Assembly (NCBI GenBank): GCA_950097015.1
Contig: CATNEN010000033.1
Span: 4,428,501 to 4,492,500 of the forward strand
From: Macrostomum hystrix
Taxonomy: Eukaryota > Platyhelminthes > Macrostomidae
Direction of reading: 5' to 3'
Length of the DNA stretch: 64,000 nucleotides
Both the position numbers and the translations under genes were made by a program. This document shows positions 42,874-54,600 of the stretch, one piece after another; within the stretch, counting starts at the first letter, position 1, and each line of letters opens with the position of its first letter. The notes under the pieces were generated by a model that searched no databases, was not told the DNA's origin, and saw nothing but the letters and a program-made list of their open reading frames with translations.

Positions 42874-43580
42874 CCCCAGTCCCCAGCGATCCGTCTTTGC
42901 CAGTTCTTCATGGCCCGATCCCCGCAATCTCCTTGGCCAGAAACTGGCGCTCATTTTCTCCCATTCTGTGCGCTCCCAGCTCCCGAGTTCTCTCAATCGA
43001 TTCGGCCATCGATCAATCAGTCCGCGAGGATCACGCAATATTTTCCTGTCAGTTTAGATGCTGGGGATAACTGACTGTTCTGATTTCAAATGCGCCCTGT
43101 CCTACTCGACTGTTGTCTCCTCCAGTTTGAGAATTTTTGAAGCTCGAGCCTTCCGATTAGACCAACTCTTGACTGGCAGTTTTTTGCAGCAGTTTTACAA
43201 TTTAACTACCTTGAATTTATAGAGAAGCACAGATTAATTAGTCTTTATTATAGGCCCTTTGTAAATGCGCCATTACATGTACTTGTGTTTCAGTGATTTC
43301 TGTCAATTAGCAAATTTTTTTGTTTATTAACGCGACAAAAACAATTGTCGAAACGATTCATAGTTTCAATTTCTTTCGGTTGCTGCTCTGAAGTCACTGC
43401 TGATGAAATCGCCAATGAAAGCAGGTGAAATCACTGCTCCGAAAGACTGTAGGTTAGATTATCTGAACGACTGCCAGTCAGACTATAGCTGTAAGCCTGA
43501 AAAACTGTCTGTTAGATCGTCTATAAGACTTTTGGTGTCTCTCAGACTGTCTGTAAGACTAAGAAAACCATCTATAAGAG
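42874..43580. other. 3' flank of the SSUH2-like gene
   Basis: No canonical polyadenylation signal was noted close to the stop. No other gene seen. Confidence 0.45.
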
Positions 43581-43582
43581 GC

Positions 43583-43828
43583 ACTTCTGTAAGAGTGTCT
43601 GTAAGAGTGTCTGTAAGAGTGTCTGTAAGAGTGTCTGTAAGAGTGTCTGTAAGAGTGTCTGTAAGAGTGTCTGTAAGAGTGTCTGTAAGAGTGTCTGTAA
43701 GAGTGTGTGTAAGAGTGTCTGTAAGAGTGTCTGTAAGACTGTCTGTAAGACTGTCTGTAAGAGTGTCTGTAAGAGTGTCTGTAAGAGTGTCTGTAAGAGT
43801 GTCTGTAAGAGTGTCTGTAAATCTGTTA
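43583..43828 (+). repeat. 12-bp minisatellite (GTAAGAGTGTCT)
   Basis: About 20 copies of GTAAGAGTGTCT with a few changes (GACTGTCT, GTGTGT). Diverged units extend to the left from ~43480. Free of stops in several frames since 12 is divisible by three. Confidence 0.95.
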
Positions 43829-44954
43829 CTAAGATCGACACAAGTGCCGGACCAACTGGTTCGATTTCCAATTTTTTGCTGGCTTCTAAACTTGGTTAAG
43901 CAAATTGAAAAGGGCTTTTGAGCTCATGCTACTATTTGCATTCAGACTGGCTGTTTATGCTCTTCATAATCCGCTGCCGCTGCTGTTTTCCTTCAGCCCT
44001 CGGCAGTGAACTTGATTGCCTATAATGCACTTTCTCCCGCCCAGCCAGCAGCTTCCTGGACTCGCAAACTCTCCGCTGGCCTCTAAAGCGATTTTGTCAT
44101 TATAGAAAAAGAAGGCCGAGCCGGAGGAAAGCGAACCCGGGCCAGAAACCCCACAACCGCCCCACCCACTTATCAGTCACTCTCGACGACCGACTCCTCT
44201 GGCGTAGAGGGAGGAGAAAAAAAAGATTTTTTCGAAACCCCCGCATTTTTTCGCTGGGCTGAGCCGGCGAGGGGGGCGAATTCCTAATCCTGAGCTGCTG
44301 CCGCGGACACGGGGCTAAATCGAACTCAGAAGTGCCTCACGCTGAAATGCATTCACACATTATCCGAAAATCTGGAACCTGTCTTTCCGGGATTGTTAGT
44401 TGCTTCTCTTTTTAGTTGCTGCACTTGACATCTTCCTGGGCGTCAGGAAGTGTTTGTTTACAGTCGCTGCAGCCCCACGATCAGCAGTCACATGCCAGTA
44501 TTTCTTGGCTTTATGCACATTTTATTAGCCCTGGGCAATAGGCCGTCTTTCCGGACCCAACCGAGCGACTCCTCTGGAGCTCTGGGCCAGTCAAGGCTGC
44601 TCTCATGCTCCCATTTGTCCTGGCTTTCTCACATTGCGCATATTGCATGACTGCATCAGGTGCCTCAGTGGCAGTGATAATCTGCCACTGACATGTCCAC
44701 CATCAATCATTTATAACACAGCATTTCATCTCTATAATTCATTTACTTTCCTCATCTGTCTGGTATTGATAATTGCATTTTTTTAGTTATTGAAATATAT
44801 TATAATTATCTCATGGACTGCTGCAAACTGAACACGCAAAATTAAGAAATGAGTGAAAATCTGCCTTTCAAAGTTCTATTGGTTGGAATAAATTACAGTT
44901 ATTATCTTATTGGCAAATTAATTTCACTAACAAGACGGGCTAAAAACTTGCCAT
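43829..44954. other. Gene-free DNA
   Basis: No gene supported. A GC-rich stretch at 44105-44210 is open in one frame after TTATAG but has no family signal (see rejected items). Confidence 0.45.
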
Positions 44955-45242
44955 GAGCTCTATCCCTTCCAGCTCGCGGATTGGCTGGCGTGGTTGTATA
45001 CCGAAGATAAGCTCTATTCCAGCTCGCGGATTGGCTGGCGTGGTTGTATACCGAAGATAAGCTCTATTCCAGCTCGCGGATTGGCTGGCGTGGTTGTGTA
45101 CCGAAGATAGCTCTACCCCTTCGAGCTCGCGGATTGGCTGGCGTGGTTGTGTACCGAATATAGCTCTACCCCTTCGAGCTCGCGGATTGGCTGGCGTGGT
45201 TGTGTACTGATTATAAGCTCTATCCCTTCTGGTTCGTTGGAT
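44955..45242 (+). repeat. ~50-bp minisatellite
   Basis: Five to six copies containing AGCTCGCGGATTGGCTGGCG at 44971, 45021, 45071, ~45123 and ~45177, i.e. period 50 to 54 bp. Followed by TGGTTGTATACCGAAGATAA or variants. Confidence 0.93.
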
Positions 45243-46385
45243 TCGCTGGCACCTTAATTGCACCTCAGCTTTGCTAAGAGAAAGGCCACTTTGGCAAAAT
45301 CATGGCATCTGATTATAATGTATTTTCTGCATCAGTGACGCTGCTATAGAGAGTTGCATCTTGCGTGTCCCAGTGCCAGTGCCAGTTCATCGTCTTGTAA
45401 AACTTCCACAAAGTCGGCAGTTCCGCTTGAACTGAACTCTAGAAGGATTTCCGGAAGGTTTGTGTGGGAACGATAAGCGATTGCGTGTGGAGCCAATCGG
45501 ATATTCGCCTGCATGGGAGCTCTAGACACAGAGTGGCACTCTGACCTGGCCACTGTCACATGATGAAGCTATATTTAGCCTAGCAACCAGATGCCAACAG
45601 CCGATTTGCCGCATTTCCCCCATTTGCGGATCGCCCGCTGATTTTTAAGCTGGGACCCTTCCTTCAGAGACATCTTGAACCCCTCGGCTTGCTTTCTGTC
45701 CGTCTCCACTGCGGTTTCTTCTCCATCAGTCAGAGCCTGCAACAACAACAACAATAACAACACCAGGCGTTCGTCACCCGGCTACCACCGAATTCCCACT
45801 CCCAATTCCCCACTCTATTTCGCTCTCCATTTTCCTAATTTTCCTCTAGACGTTTGGAGAAGAAACGAAGTTACAGACCGATTCGCAATGCTCTGCTCTC
45901 CCCTTGGCAAACTGACGGATCTTTCACACTTCATCCCCGCCTCCAATTAGCTGTGGCTGCTTCTTCTTGGCGTTTGGGCGCGGAATTATCCCCAGTCCCC
46001 TAATGCGTCTCCCAGGCTTGTCTATATCTAACCACTTCCCAAATCCCTATCAGCGCGGCAGGAGAAAGTGTCAAAGTTGTCCGAATGGCCATGTCCAGTT
46101 GAGGCCAACACAATCCTGGCCTCGCATTCTTACACCACTTCTGGAGGCACATCTGCCAGCCAACTAAAGTCCTATCGGCTTTCTGAGTGCAGCTGGCTTC
46201 ATATTTCTGTTCACTTCTCCGATGTAAGCTACTCACAACGCTTGAGTAGGCAGTTGTGAGTTTATTTCCTAGACTTGGTTTAACTATTGATTTGATTTCA
46301 ACAAATGATTTATCCAATTTTTTTAAATGGATAAGGGACGGGAATTGAGTTCAGGAAATAAGAAATTGACTTCAAGGACTTGAGA
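45243..46385. other. Gene-free DNA
   Basis: Short CAACAA-rich stretch at 45738-45763. No gene supported. Confidence 0.45.
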
Positions 46386-46905
46386 TGTTGACTTTAGGGA
46401 ATGGGATTTTGAGTTTAGGGAATGGGATGTTGAGTTTAGGGAATGGGATGTTGACTTTAGGGAATGGGATTTTGAGTTTAGGGAATGGGATGTTGAGTTT
46501 AGAGAATGGGATTTTGAGTTTAGGGAATGGGATGTTGAGTTTAGGGAATGGGATGTTGACTTTAGAGAATGGGATGTTGAGTTTAGGGAATGGGATGTTG
46601 AGTTTAGGGAATGGGATGTTGACTTTAGAGAATGGGATGTTGAGTTTAGGGAATGGGATGTTGAGTTTAGGGAATGGGATGTTGAGTTTAGGGAATGGGA
46701 TGTTGAGTTTAGGGAATGGGATGTTGAGTTTAGAGAATGGGATGTTGAGTTTAGGGAATGGGATTTTGAGTTTAGGGAATGGGATGTTGAGTTTAGAGAA
46801 TGGGATGTTGAGTTTAGAGAATGGGATGTTGAGTTTAGGGAATGGGATGTTGAGTTTAGGGAATGGGATGTTGAGTTTAGAGAATGGGATGTTGAGTTTA
46901 TGGAT
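46386..46905 (+). repeat. 21-bp minisatellite
   Basis: About 25 copies of a 21-bp unit containing GGGATGTTGAGTTTAGGGAA, with variants GATTTTGAG, GTTGACTTTAG and TTAGAGAAT. The period is divisible by three, so it is open on both strands; not coding. Confidence 0.95.
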
Positions 46906-47855
46906 AGCCAGAGCCGGTCTCCCCGGAGACACAGCGAGGCTGATCTCTGAGACTGAATCAAGAGTGAGGATTTCGCAATCTCTGGCGCGTGGAGCCCCAG
47001 ATTGCTGGCGACATCCTCAGCAGCGGCTGCGGCGGCTTCCCTTGGGAGTTTTCTGGTGTCGTGGCGGTAAAAAATCGCGTAGAGTTGCAGGATATTTTTT
47101 GTCAAGAAAAATTCCTTCCCATGCGGCCCTTCCTTCATTCTGGCCCAGCCCGTTCGAGTTCAAATGTTCCCTACACTATTTTGTCGTTTCCATAGCAACC
47201 TGGCTCGCACCGAGCTCTCTTTCAATTTTTTCTTTGGGGGAAAATTCCATCGCGCGTGGGGAACTCTCCTGGGGGATTTCGTGAGACCGGCCCGTCGAGG
47301 AACAGAAAAACCTGGCGCAGATGAGATGGGAAATCGGAGCATTTCAATCCGGCGCGAACCGGTCCTCATTATTTATTTGCTTTCTTTACTGGACTTTGGC
47401 CAATCAAGAGGCATGGGGCGGGCTCGGCTGAAAATCAACACTCGTATAATTGAAAAATATTCCAGTGAAAAGTGCATCAGAACTGTTCGATCCTCTCAAA
47501 TCGGGAGGATTTACCAGCGTTGCCGTAAAGCTCAAAGGCTCTCATATTATTCCCAGGACAGGGAAATGCTCGCATCCTCACTCAGCTGTGACCGGAGTGA
47601 AAGGGGAAACGAATTTGTCACGTGATCGCCTGAACTGTCAAGACTCAGTGCAGGCAATCAATCAATCAATCGATCCATCGATGCGGCCGCAGCGAGGCCA
47701 GGCTTGACGGGGGCAGGGGAGGCCGCGGGCCATTCTCTGTGACAGGTATTAATCCCCTCCGGCTGGGATTCGCGAACTGAGCAAGATAGCAAGCGAGGGA
47801 GATGCTAGGAGACTGTGGCTAGGGGTAAGGAGACGGTCAGACGGGGTAGACGAGA
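46906..47855. other. Gene-free DNA
   Basis: Includes 46960-47110, which shows a weak resemblance to 58905-59075 (shared CTTCCCTTGGGAG, GGCGCG and TTTTGCAG-type blocks). Too diverged to align confidently by eye. Confidence 0.4.
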
Positions 47856-48172
47856 GAGAGTGGCGGAGACAAGAGAGAGTGGCGGAGACAAGAGAGAGTG
47901 GCGGAGACAAGAGAGAGTGGCGGAGACAAGAGAGAGTGGGGAAGACAAGAGAGAGGGCAGAGACAAGAGAGAGTGGGGGAGACAAGAGAGAGGGGGAGGC
48001 AAGAGAGAGTGGCGGAGACAAGAGAGAGTGGCGGAGACAAGAGAGAGTGGCGGAGACAAGAGAGAGTGGCGGAGACAAGAGAGAGTGGGGCAGACAATAG
48101 AGAGTGGGGAAGACAAGAGAGAGGGCAGAGACAAGAAAGAGTGGGGGAGAAAAGAGAGTGAGGGAGACAAGA
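47856..48172 (+). repeat. 19-bp purine-rich minisatellite
   Basis: About 16 copies of AGAGAGTGGCGGAGACAAG with variants (GTGGGGAAGAC, GGGCAGAGAC). Almost all purines on the plus strand, apart from T and C at fixed places. Confidence 0.94.
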
Positions 48173-48311
48173 GAGTTTATCCCAAATCCCAAACGTAATA
48201 AATTTTCTGTTCCACAAACTGAGTAGGGTCCTTGAGAACCTGAGTCACTTGGATCTCGTAATTAAATTTCTCATCGTTCATCACCCACCCATTGTGGGTC
48301 CGCGGGGTCCG

Positions 48312-49717
48312 CTGCAGTTTGTGAGGCTCGCTGCAGTTTGTGAGGCTCGCTGCAGTTTGTGAGGCTCGCTGCAGTTTGTGAGGCTCGCTGCAGTTTGTGA
48401 GGCTCGCTGCAGTTTGTGAGGCTCGCTGCAGTTTGTGAGGCTCGCTGCAGTTTGTTAGTCTCGCTGCAGTTTGTGAGGCTCGCTGCAGTTTGTGAGGCTC
48501 GCTGTAGTTTGTGAGGCTCGCTGCAGTTTGTGAGGCTCGCTGCAGTTTGTGAGGCTCGCTGCAGTTTGTGAGTCTCGCTGCAGTTTGTGAGGCACGCTGC
48601 AGTTTGTGAGGCTCGCTGCAGTTTGTGAGGCTCGCTGCAGTTTGTGAGGCTCGCTGCAGTTTGTGAGGCTCGCTGCAGTTTGTTAGTCTCGCTGCAGTTT
48701 GTGAGGCTCGCTGCAGTTTGTGAGTCTCGCTGCAGTTTGTGAGGCTCGCTGCAGTTTGTGAGTCTCGCTGCAGATTGTTAGGCTCGCTGCAGTTTGTGAG
48801 TCTCGCTGCAGTTTGTGAGGCTCGCTGCAGTTTGTGAGGCTCGCTGCAGTTTGTGAGGCTCGCTGCAGTTTGTGAGTCTCGCTGCAGTTTGTGAGGCTCG
48901 CTGCAGTTTGTTAGTCTCGCTGCAGTTTGTGAGGCTCGCTGCAGTTTGTGAGTCTCGCTGCAGTTTGTGAGGCTCGCTGCAGTTTGTGAGGCTCGCTGCA
49001 GTTTGTGAGTCTCGCTGCAGATTGTTAGGCTCGCTGCAGTTTGTGAGTCTCGCTGCAGTTTGTGAGGCTCGCTGCAGTTTGTGAGGCTCGCTGCAGTTTG
49101 TGAGGCTCGCTGCAGTTTGTGAGGCTCGCTGCAGTTTGTGAGGCTCGCTGCAGTTTGTTAGTCTCGCTGCAGTTTGTGAGGCTCGCTGCAGTTTGTGAGT
49201 CTCGCTGCAGTTTGTGAGGCTCGCTGCAGTTTGTGAGGCTCGCTGCAGTTTGTGAGGCTCGCTGCAGTTTGTGAGGCTCGCTGCAGTTTGTGAGGCTCGC
49301 TGCAGTTTGTGAGGCTCGCTGCAGTTTGTGAGGCTCGCTGCAGTTTGTGAGGCTCGCTGCAGTTTGTGAGTCTCGCTGCAGTTTGTGAGGCTCGCTGCAG
49401 TTTGTGAGGCTCGCTGCAGTTTGTGAGGCTCGCTGCAGTTTGTGAGGCTCGCTGCAGTTTGTGAGGCTCGCTGCAGTTTGTGAGGCTCGCTGCAGTTTGT
49501 GAGGCTCGCTGCAGTTTGTGAGGCTCGCTGCAGTTTGTGAGGCTCGCTGCAGTTTGTGAGGCTCGCTGCAGTTTGTGAGGCTCGCTGCAGTTTGTGAGGC
49601 TCGCTGCAGTTTGTGAGGCTCGCTGCAGTTTGTGAGGCTCGCTGCAGTTTGTGAGGCTCGCTGCAGTTTGTGAGGCTCGCTGCAGTTTGTGAGGCTCGCT
49701 GCAGTTTGTGAGGCTCG
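48312..49717 (+). repeat. 19-bp minisatellite (GCTGCAGTTTGTGAGGCTC)
   Basis: About 74 copies of GCTGCAGTTTGTGAGGCTC with point variants GTGAGTCTC, GTTAGTCTC and CAGATTGTTAG. Each unit carries CTGCAG. Variant units recur in the same order (for example CAGATTGTTAGG at ~48771 and ~49018), so multi-unit blocks have been copied. The right part, 49390-49717, is nearly perfect. Confidence 0.97.
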
Positions 49718-50224
49718 GATTCATGGGGATACGAAATTCATTCAAAGTCAACAGATTTTTCTTTCGCGTTGCCATGGCGACGGTCTCTGACTGGGACAAA
49801 GTTTTGGTCGCCCCCGCTCCCCCGGTGCCATAAATATCTGTCTCCTCCATCACTCTGCATTTTATGGCTTCCTGTTTCACTTCTCTCTTCTGCCGCGGGT
49901 CCAGGATTGAAGCCCAGTCCTCAAACTGAGTAGGTGAATGCAACAGCATTTTGCAAGATAATCCTTGCAGCTTGGATTGTCTTATCCCCTTGCACTCACA
50001 ATCGATCGATTATATATCGCCAAATCCTAATTTGGGATATTTTCAAAACGCATATAATCCAAGTGGGGGTTTCTTCGGTGTTTTGAATTATTGCCCAACC
50101 AAGGATTATCCGGACCACTTCGTCTCTGCTAGGCGCAGTTTAAAAGCAGATTGTTTGACTGCTTCTAATAGTTGAGTAAGTGTTCTAGGGATCATAAACA
50201 GAGTGAAGATCAGAGACAGCAATC
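49718..50224. other. Gene-free DNA between arrays
   Basis: No gene supported. Confidence 0.45.
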
Positions 50225-51270
50225 AAAGACAGACAATGAGAGACAGACTGTGTAAGACAGACAATTAGAGACAGACTGTGTAAGACAGACAATCAGAGAC
50301 AGACTGCGTAAGACAGACACTGAGAGACAGACTGCGTAAGACAGACACTGAGAGACAGACTGCGTAAGACAGACACTGAGAGACAGACTGCGTAAGACAG
50401 ACACTGACAGACAGACTGTGTAAGACAGACACTGTGAGACACACTGTGTAAGACAGACAATCAGAGACAGGCTGTGTAAGACAGACACTGAGAGACAGAC
50501 TGTGTAAGGCAGACACTGACAGACAGACTGTGTAAGACAGACACTGAGAGACAGACTGTGTAAGACAGACACTGAGAGACAGACTGTGTAAGACAGACAC
50601 TGAGAGACAGACTGTGTAAGACAGACACTGAGAGACAGACTGTGTAAGACAGACACTGAGAGACAGGCTGTGTAAGACAGACACTGAGAGACATACTGTG
50701 TAAGACAGACACTGAGAGACAGACTGTGTAAGACAGACACTGAGAGACAGACTGTGTAAGACAGACACTGAGAGACAGGCTGTGTAAGACAGACACTGAG
50801 AGACAGGCTGTGTAAGACAGACACTGAGAGACATACTGTGTAAGACAGACACTGAGAGACAGACTGTGTAAGACAGACACTGAGAGACAGGCTGTGTAAG
50901 ACAGACACTGAGAGACAGACTGTGTAAGGCAGACACTGACAGACAGACTGTATAAGACAGACACTGAGAGACAGACTGTGTAAGGCAGACACTGACAGAC
51001 AGACTGTGTAAGACAGACACTGAGAGACAGACTGTGTAAGACAGACACTGAGAGACAGACTGTGTAAGACAGACACTGAGAGACAGACTGTGTAAGACAG
51101 ACACTGAGAGACAGACTGTGTAAGACAGACACTGAGAGACAGACTGCGTAAGACAGACACTGAGAGACAGACTGTGTAAGGAAGACACTGACAGACAGAC
51201 TGTATAAGACAGACACTGAGAGACAGACTGTGTAAGACAGACACTGAGAGACAGACTGCGTAAGACAGTG
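50225..51270 (+). repeat. 28-bp minisatellite (ACAGACACTGAGAGACAGAC unit)
   Basis: About 37 copies of ACAGACACTGAGAGACAGAC plus TGTGTAAG (28 bp). Variants GCGTAAG, CTGACAGAC, AAGGCAG and AGGCTG occur in recurring blocks. Long repetitive frames on the minus strand are by-products. Confidence 0.96.
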
Positions 51271-51672
51271 TAAAGCCCAAAGCCTCACCGGTGCAGGCAG
51301 CGGGCTGGGCAATATTAAGAATTAATCAGTGTTTGCGGCATGTCGAATCGCAAACCACCGAAACCTGGCGGAAGATGACGCATTGGCTTGCCGCCAATCC
51401 CCATCTAATCTTTAATTTCCTCATCAGCCGGCCTGGTAGCCCAGCTACAAAATTTGCTCTGCGCACACATTTGGCTCACTAGGACTCTCCAGTTTGCGCT
51501 GGTTGTGGGGAGAACGCCAAATTCATCCGAAAGAAAATTTTTGACCGACCCGACTGAGTCCTTGCGGCTTTCTTGTCGCCGATTTGTACTTTTACTACCA
51601 GCAGCCGGATATGCTGGCGGGCATGAGCTGTCCGAGACTGCTCAGCTGATGCTCGCTAATAGCGTACGGCCC
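51271..51672. other. Gene-free DNA between arrays
   Basis: Mixed composition; no splice-bounded exon with family signal. The frame that runs from here into the following array is not taken as a gene. Confidence 0.45.
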
Positions 51673-54600
51673 GCCCTTTCCTCCTCTGCCTCCTCTGCCT
51701 CCTCTGCCTCCTCTGCCTCCTCTGCTTACTCTGCCTCCTCTGCTTACTCTGCCTCCTCTGCCTCCTCTGCCTCTTCTGCCCTTTCTGCCTCCTCTGCCTC
51801 CTCTGCCTCCTCTGCCTCCTCTGCCTCCTCTGCCTCTTCTGCCCTTTCTGCCTCCTCTGCCTCCTCCGCCTCCTCTGCCTCCTCTGCCTTTTCTGCCTCC
51901 TCTGCTTACTCTGCCTCCTCTGCTTACTCTGCCTCCTCTGCCTCCTCTGCCTCCTCTGCTTACTCTGCCTCCTCTGCTTACTCTGCCTCCTCTGCCTCTG
52001 CATCCTCTGCCTCCTCTGCTTACTCTGCCTCCTCTGCTTACTCTACCTCCTCTGCCTCCTCTGCTTACTCTGCCTCCTCTGCTTACTCTGCCTCCTCTGC
52101 CTCCTCTGCCTCCTCTGCTTACTCTGCCTCCTCTGCCTCCTCTGCCTCCTCTGCCTCCTCTGCTTACTCTGCCTCCTCTGCTTACTCTGCCTCCTCTGCC
52201 TCCTCTGCCTCTTCTGCCCTTTCTGCCTCCTCTGCCTCCTCTGCCTCCTCTGCCTCCTCTGCCTCCTCTGCCTCTTCTGCCCTTTCTGCCTCCTCTGCCT
52301 CCTCCGCCTCCTCTGCCTCCTCTGCCTTTTCTGCCTCCTCTGCTTACTCTGCCTCCTCTGCTTACTCTGCCTCCTCTGCCTCCTCTGCCTCCTCTGCTTA
52401 CTCTGCCTCCTCTGCTTACTCTGCCTCCTCTGCCTCTGCATCCTCTGCCTCCTCTGCTTACTCTGCCTCCTCTGCTTACTCTACCTCCTCTGCCTCCTCT
52501 GCTTACTCTGCCTCCTCTGCTTACTCTGCCTCCTCTGCCTCCTCTGCCTCCTCTGCTTACTCTGCCTCCTCTGCCTCCTCTGCCTCCTCTGCCTCCTCTG
52601 CTTACTCTGCCTCCTCTGCTTACTCTGCCTCCTCTGCCTCCTCTGCCTCTTCTGCCCTTTCTGCCTCCTCTGCCTCCTCTGCCTCCTCTGCCTCCTCTGC
52701 CTCCTCTGCCTCTTCTGCCCTTTCTGCCTCCTCTGCCTCCTCCGCCTCCTCTGCCTCTTCTGCCTTTTCTGCCTCCTCTGCTTACTCTGCCTCCTCTGCT
52801 TACTCTGCCTCCTCTGCCTCCTCTGCCTCCTCTGCTTACTCTGCCTCCTCTGCTTACTCTGCCTCCTCTGCCTCTGCATCCTCTGCCTCCTCTGCTTACT
52901 CTGCCTCCTCTGCTTACTCTGCCTCCTCTGCTTACTCTGCCTCCTCTGCCTCCTCTGCCTCCTCTGCTTACTCTGCCTCCTCTGCCTCCTCTGCATCCTC
53001 TGCCTCCTCTGCTTACTCTGCCTCCTCTGCTTACTCTGCCTCCTCTGCCTCCTCTGCCTCCTCTGCTTACTCTGCCTCCTCTGCCTCCTCTGCATCCTCT
53101 GCCTCCTCTGCTTACTCTGCCTCCTCTGCTTACTCTGCCTCTTCTGCCCTTTCTGCCTCCTCTGCCTCTTCTGCCTCCTCTGCCTCCTCTGCCTCCTCCG
53201 CCTCCTCTGCCTCCTCTGCCTCCTCTGCCTCTTCTGCCTTTTTCTGCCTCCTCTGCCTCCTCTGCCTCCTCTGCCTCTTCTGCCTTTTCTGCCTCCTCTG
53301 CCTCCTCTGCCTCCTCTGCTTACTCTGCCTCCTCTGCATCCTCTGCCTCCTCTGCCTCCTCTGCCTCCTCTGCCTCCTCTGCTTACTCTGCCTCCTCTGC
53401 TTACTCTGCCTCCTCTGCTTACTCTACCTCCTCTGCCTCCTCTGCTTACTCTGCCTCCTCTGCTTACTCTGCCTCCTCTGCCTCCTCTGCCTCCTCTGCT
53501 TACTCTGCCTCCTCTGCCTCCTCTGCCTCCTCTGCCTCCTCTGCTTACTCTGCCTCCTCTGCTTACTCTGCCTCCTCTGCCTCCTCTGCCTCTTCTGCCC
53601 TTTCTGCCTCCTCTGCCTCCTCTGCCTCCTCTGCCTCCTCTGCCTCCTCTGCCTCTTCTGCCCTTTCTGCCTCCTCTGCCTCCTCCGCCTCCTCTGCCTC
53701 CTCTGCCTTTTCTGCCTCCTCTGCTTACTCTGCCTCCTCTGCTTACTCTGCCTCCTCTGCCTCCTCTGCCTCCTCTGCTTACTCTGCCTCCTCTGCTTAC
53801 TCTGCCTCCTCTGCCTCTGCATCCTCTGCCTCCTCTGCTTACTCTGCCTCCTCTGCTTACTCTGCCTCCTCTGCCTCCTCTGCATCCTCTGCCACCTCTG
53901 CTTACTCTGCCTCCTCTGCTTACTCTGCCTCTTCTGCCCTTTCTGCCTCCTCTGCCTCTTCTGCCTCCTCTGCCTCCTCTGCCTCCTCCGCCTCCTCTGC
54001 CTCCTCTGCCTCCTCTGCCTCTTCTGCCTTTTCTGCCTCCTCTGCCTCCTCTGCCTCCTCTGCCTCTTCTGCCTTTTCTGCCTCCTCTGCCTCCTCTGCC
54101 TCCTCTGCTTACTCTGCCTCCTCTGCATCCTCTGCCTCCTCTGCCTCCTCTGCCTCCTCTGCCTCCTCTGCTTACTCTGCCTCCTCTGCTTACTCTGCCT
54201 CCTCTGCTTACTCTACCTCCTCTGCCTCCTCTGCTTACTCTGCCTCCTCTGCTTACTCTGCCTCCTCTGCCTCCTCTGCCTCCTCTGCTTACTCTGCCTC
54301 CTCTGCCTCCTCTGCCTCCTCTGCCTCCTCTGCTTACTCTGCCTCCTCTGCTTACTCTGCCTCCTCTGCCTCCTCTGCCTCTTCTGCCCTTTCTGCCTCC
54401 TCTGCCTCCTCTGCCTCCTCTGCCTCCTCTGCCTCCTCTGCCTCTTCTGCCCTTTCTGCCTCCTCTGCCTCCTCCGCCTCCTCTGCCTCCTCTGCCTTTT
54501 CTGCCTCCTCTGCTTACTCTGCCTCCTCTGCTTACTCTGCCTCCTCTGCCTCCTCTGCCTCCTCTGCTTACTCTGCCTCCTCTGCTTACTCTGCCTCCTC

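Noticed and set aside
41932-43038. 368-residue minus-strand frame opposite the SSUH2-like gene
   Set aside because: Shadow of a GC-rich coding exon; the plus strand has the zinc motifs and family match.
43398-43452. Hammerhead-ribozyme-like core (CTGATGA ... GAAA ... GCAG/CTGC then TC)
   Set aside because: Stem III can pair, but the CTGATGA-GAAA gap forms no stem II and the flanks do not pair as stem I.
44104-44210. Possible exon after TTATAG coding KKKAEPEESEPGPETPQPP
   Set aside because: Open for only 33 codons, with no partner exon, donor or family match.
46323-47138. 271-residue minus-strand frame with NSTSHSL repeats
   Set aside because: Translation of a 21-bp minisatellite; no start context or domain.
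50210-51312. Minus-strand frames of over 280 residues with Leu/Cys/Val-rich repeats
   Set aside because: 28-bp array read in three overlapping frames, all of them open; typical of repeat artefacts.
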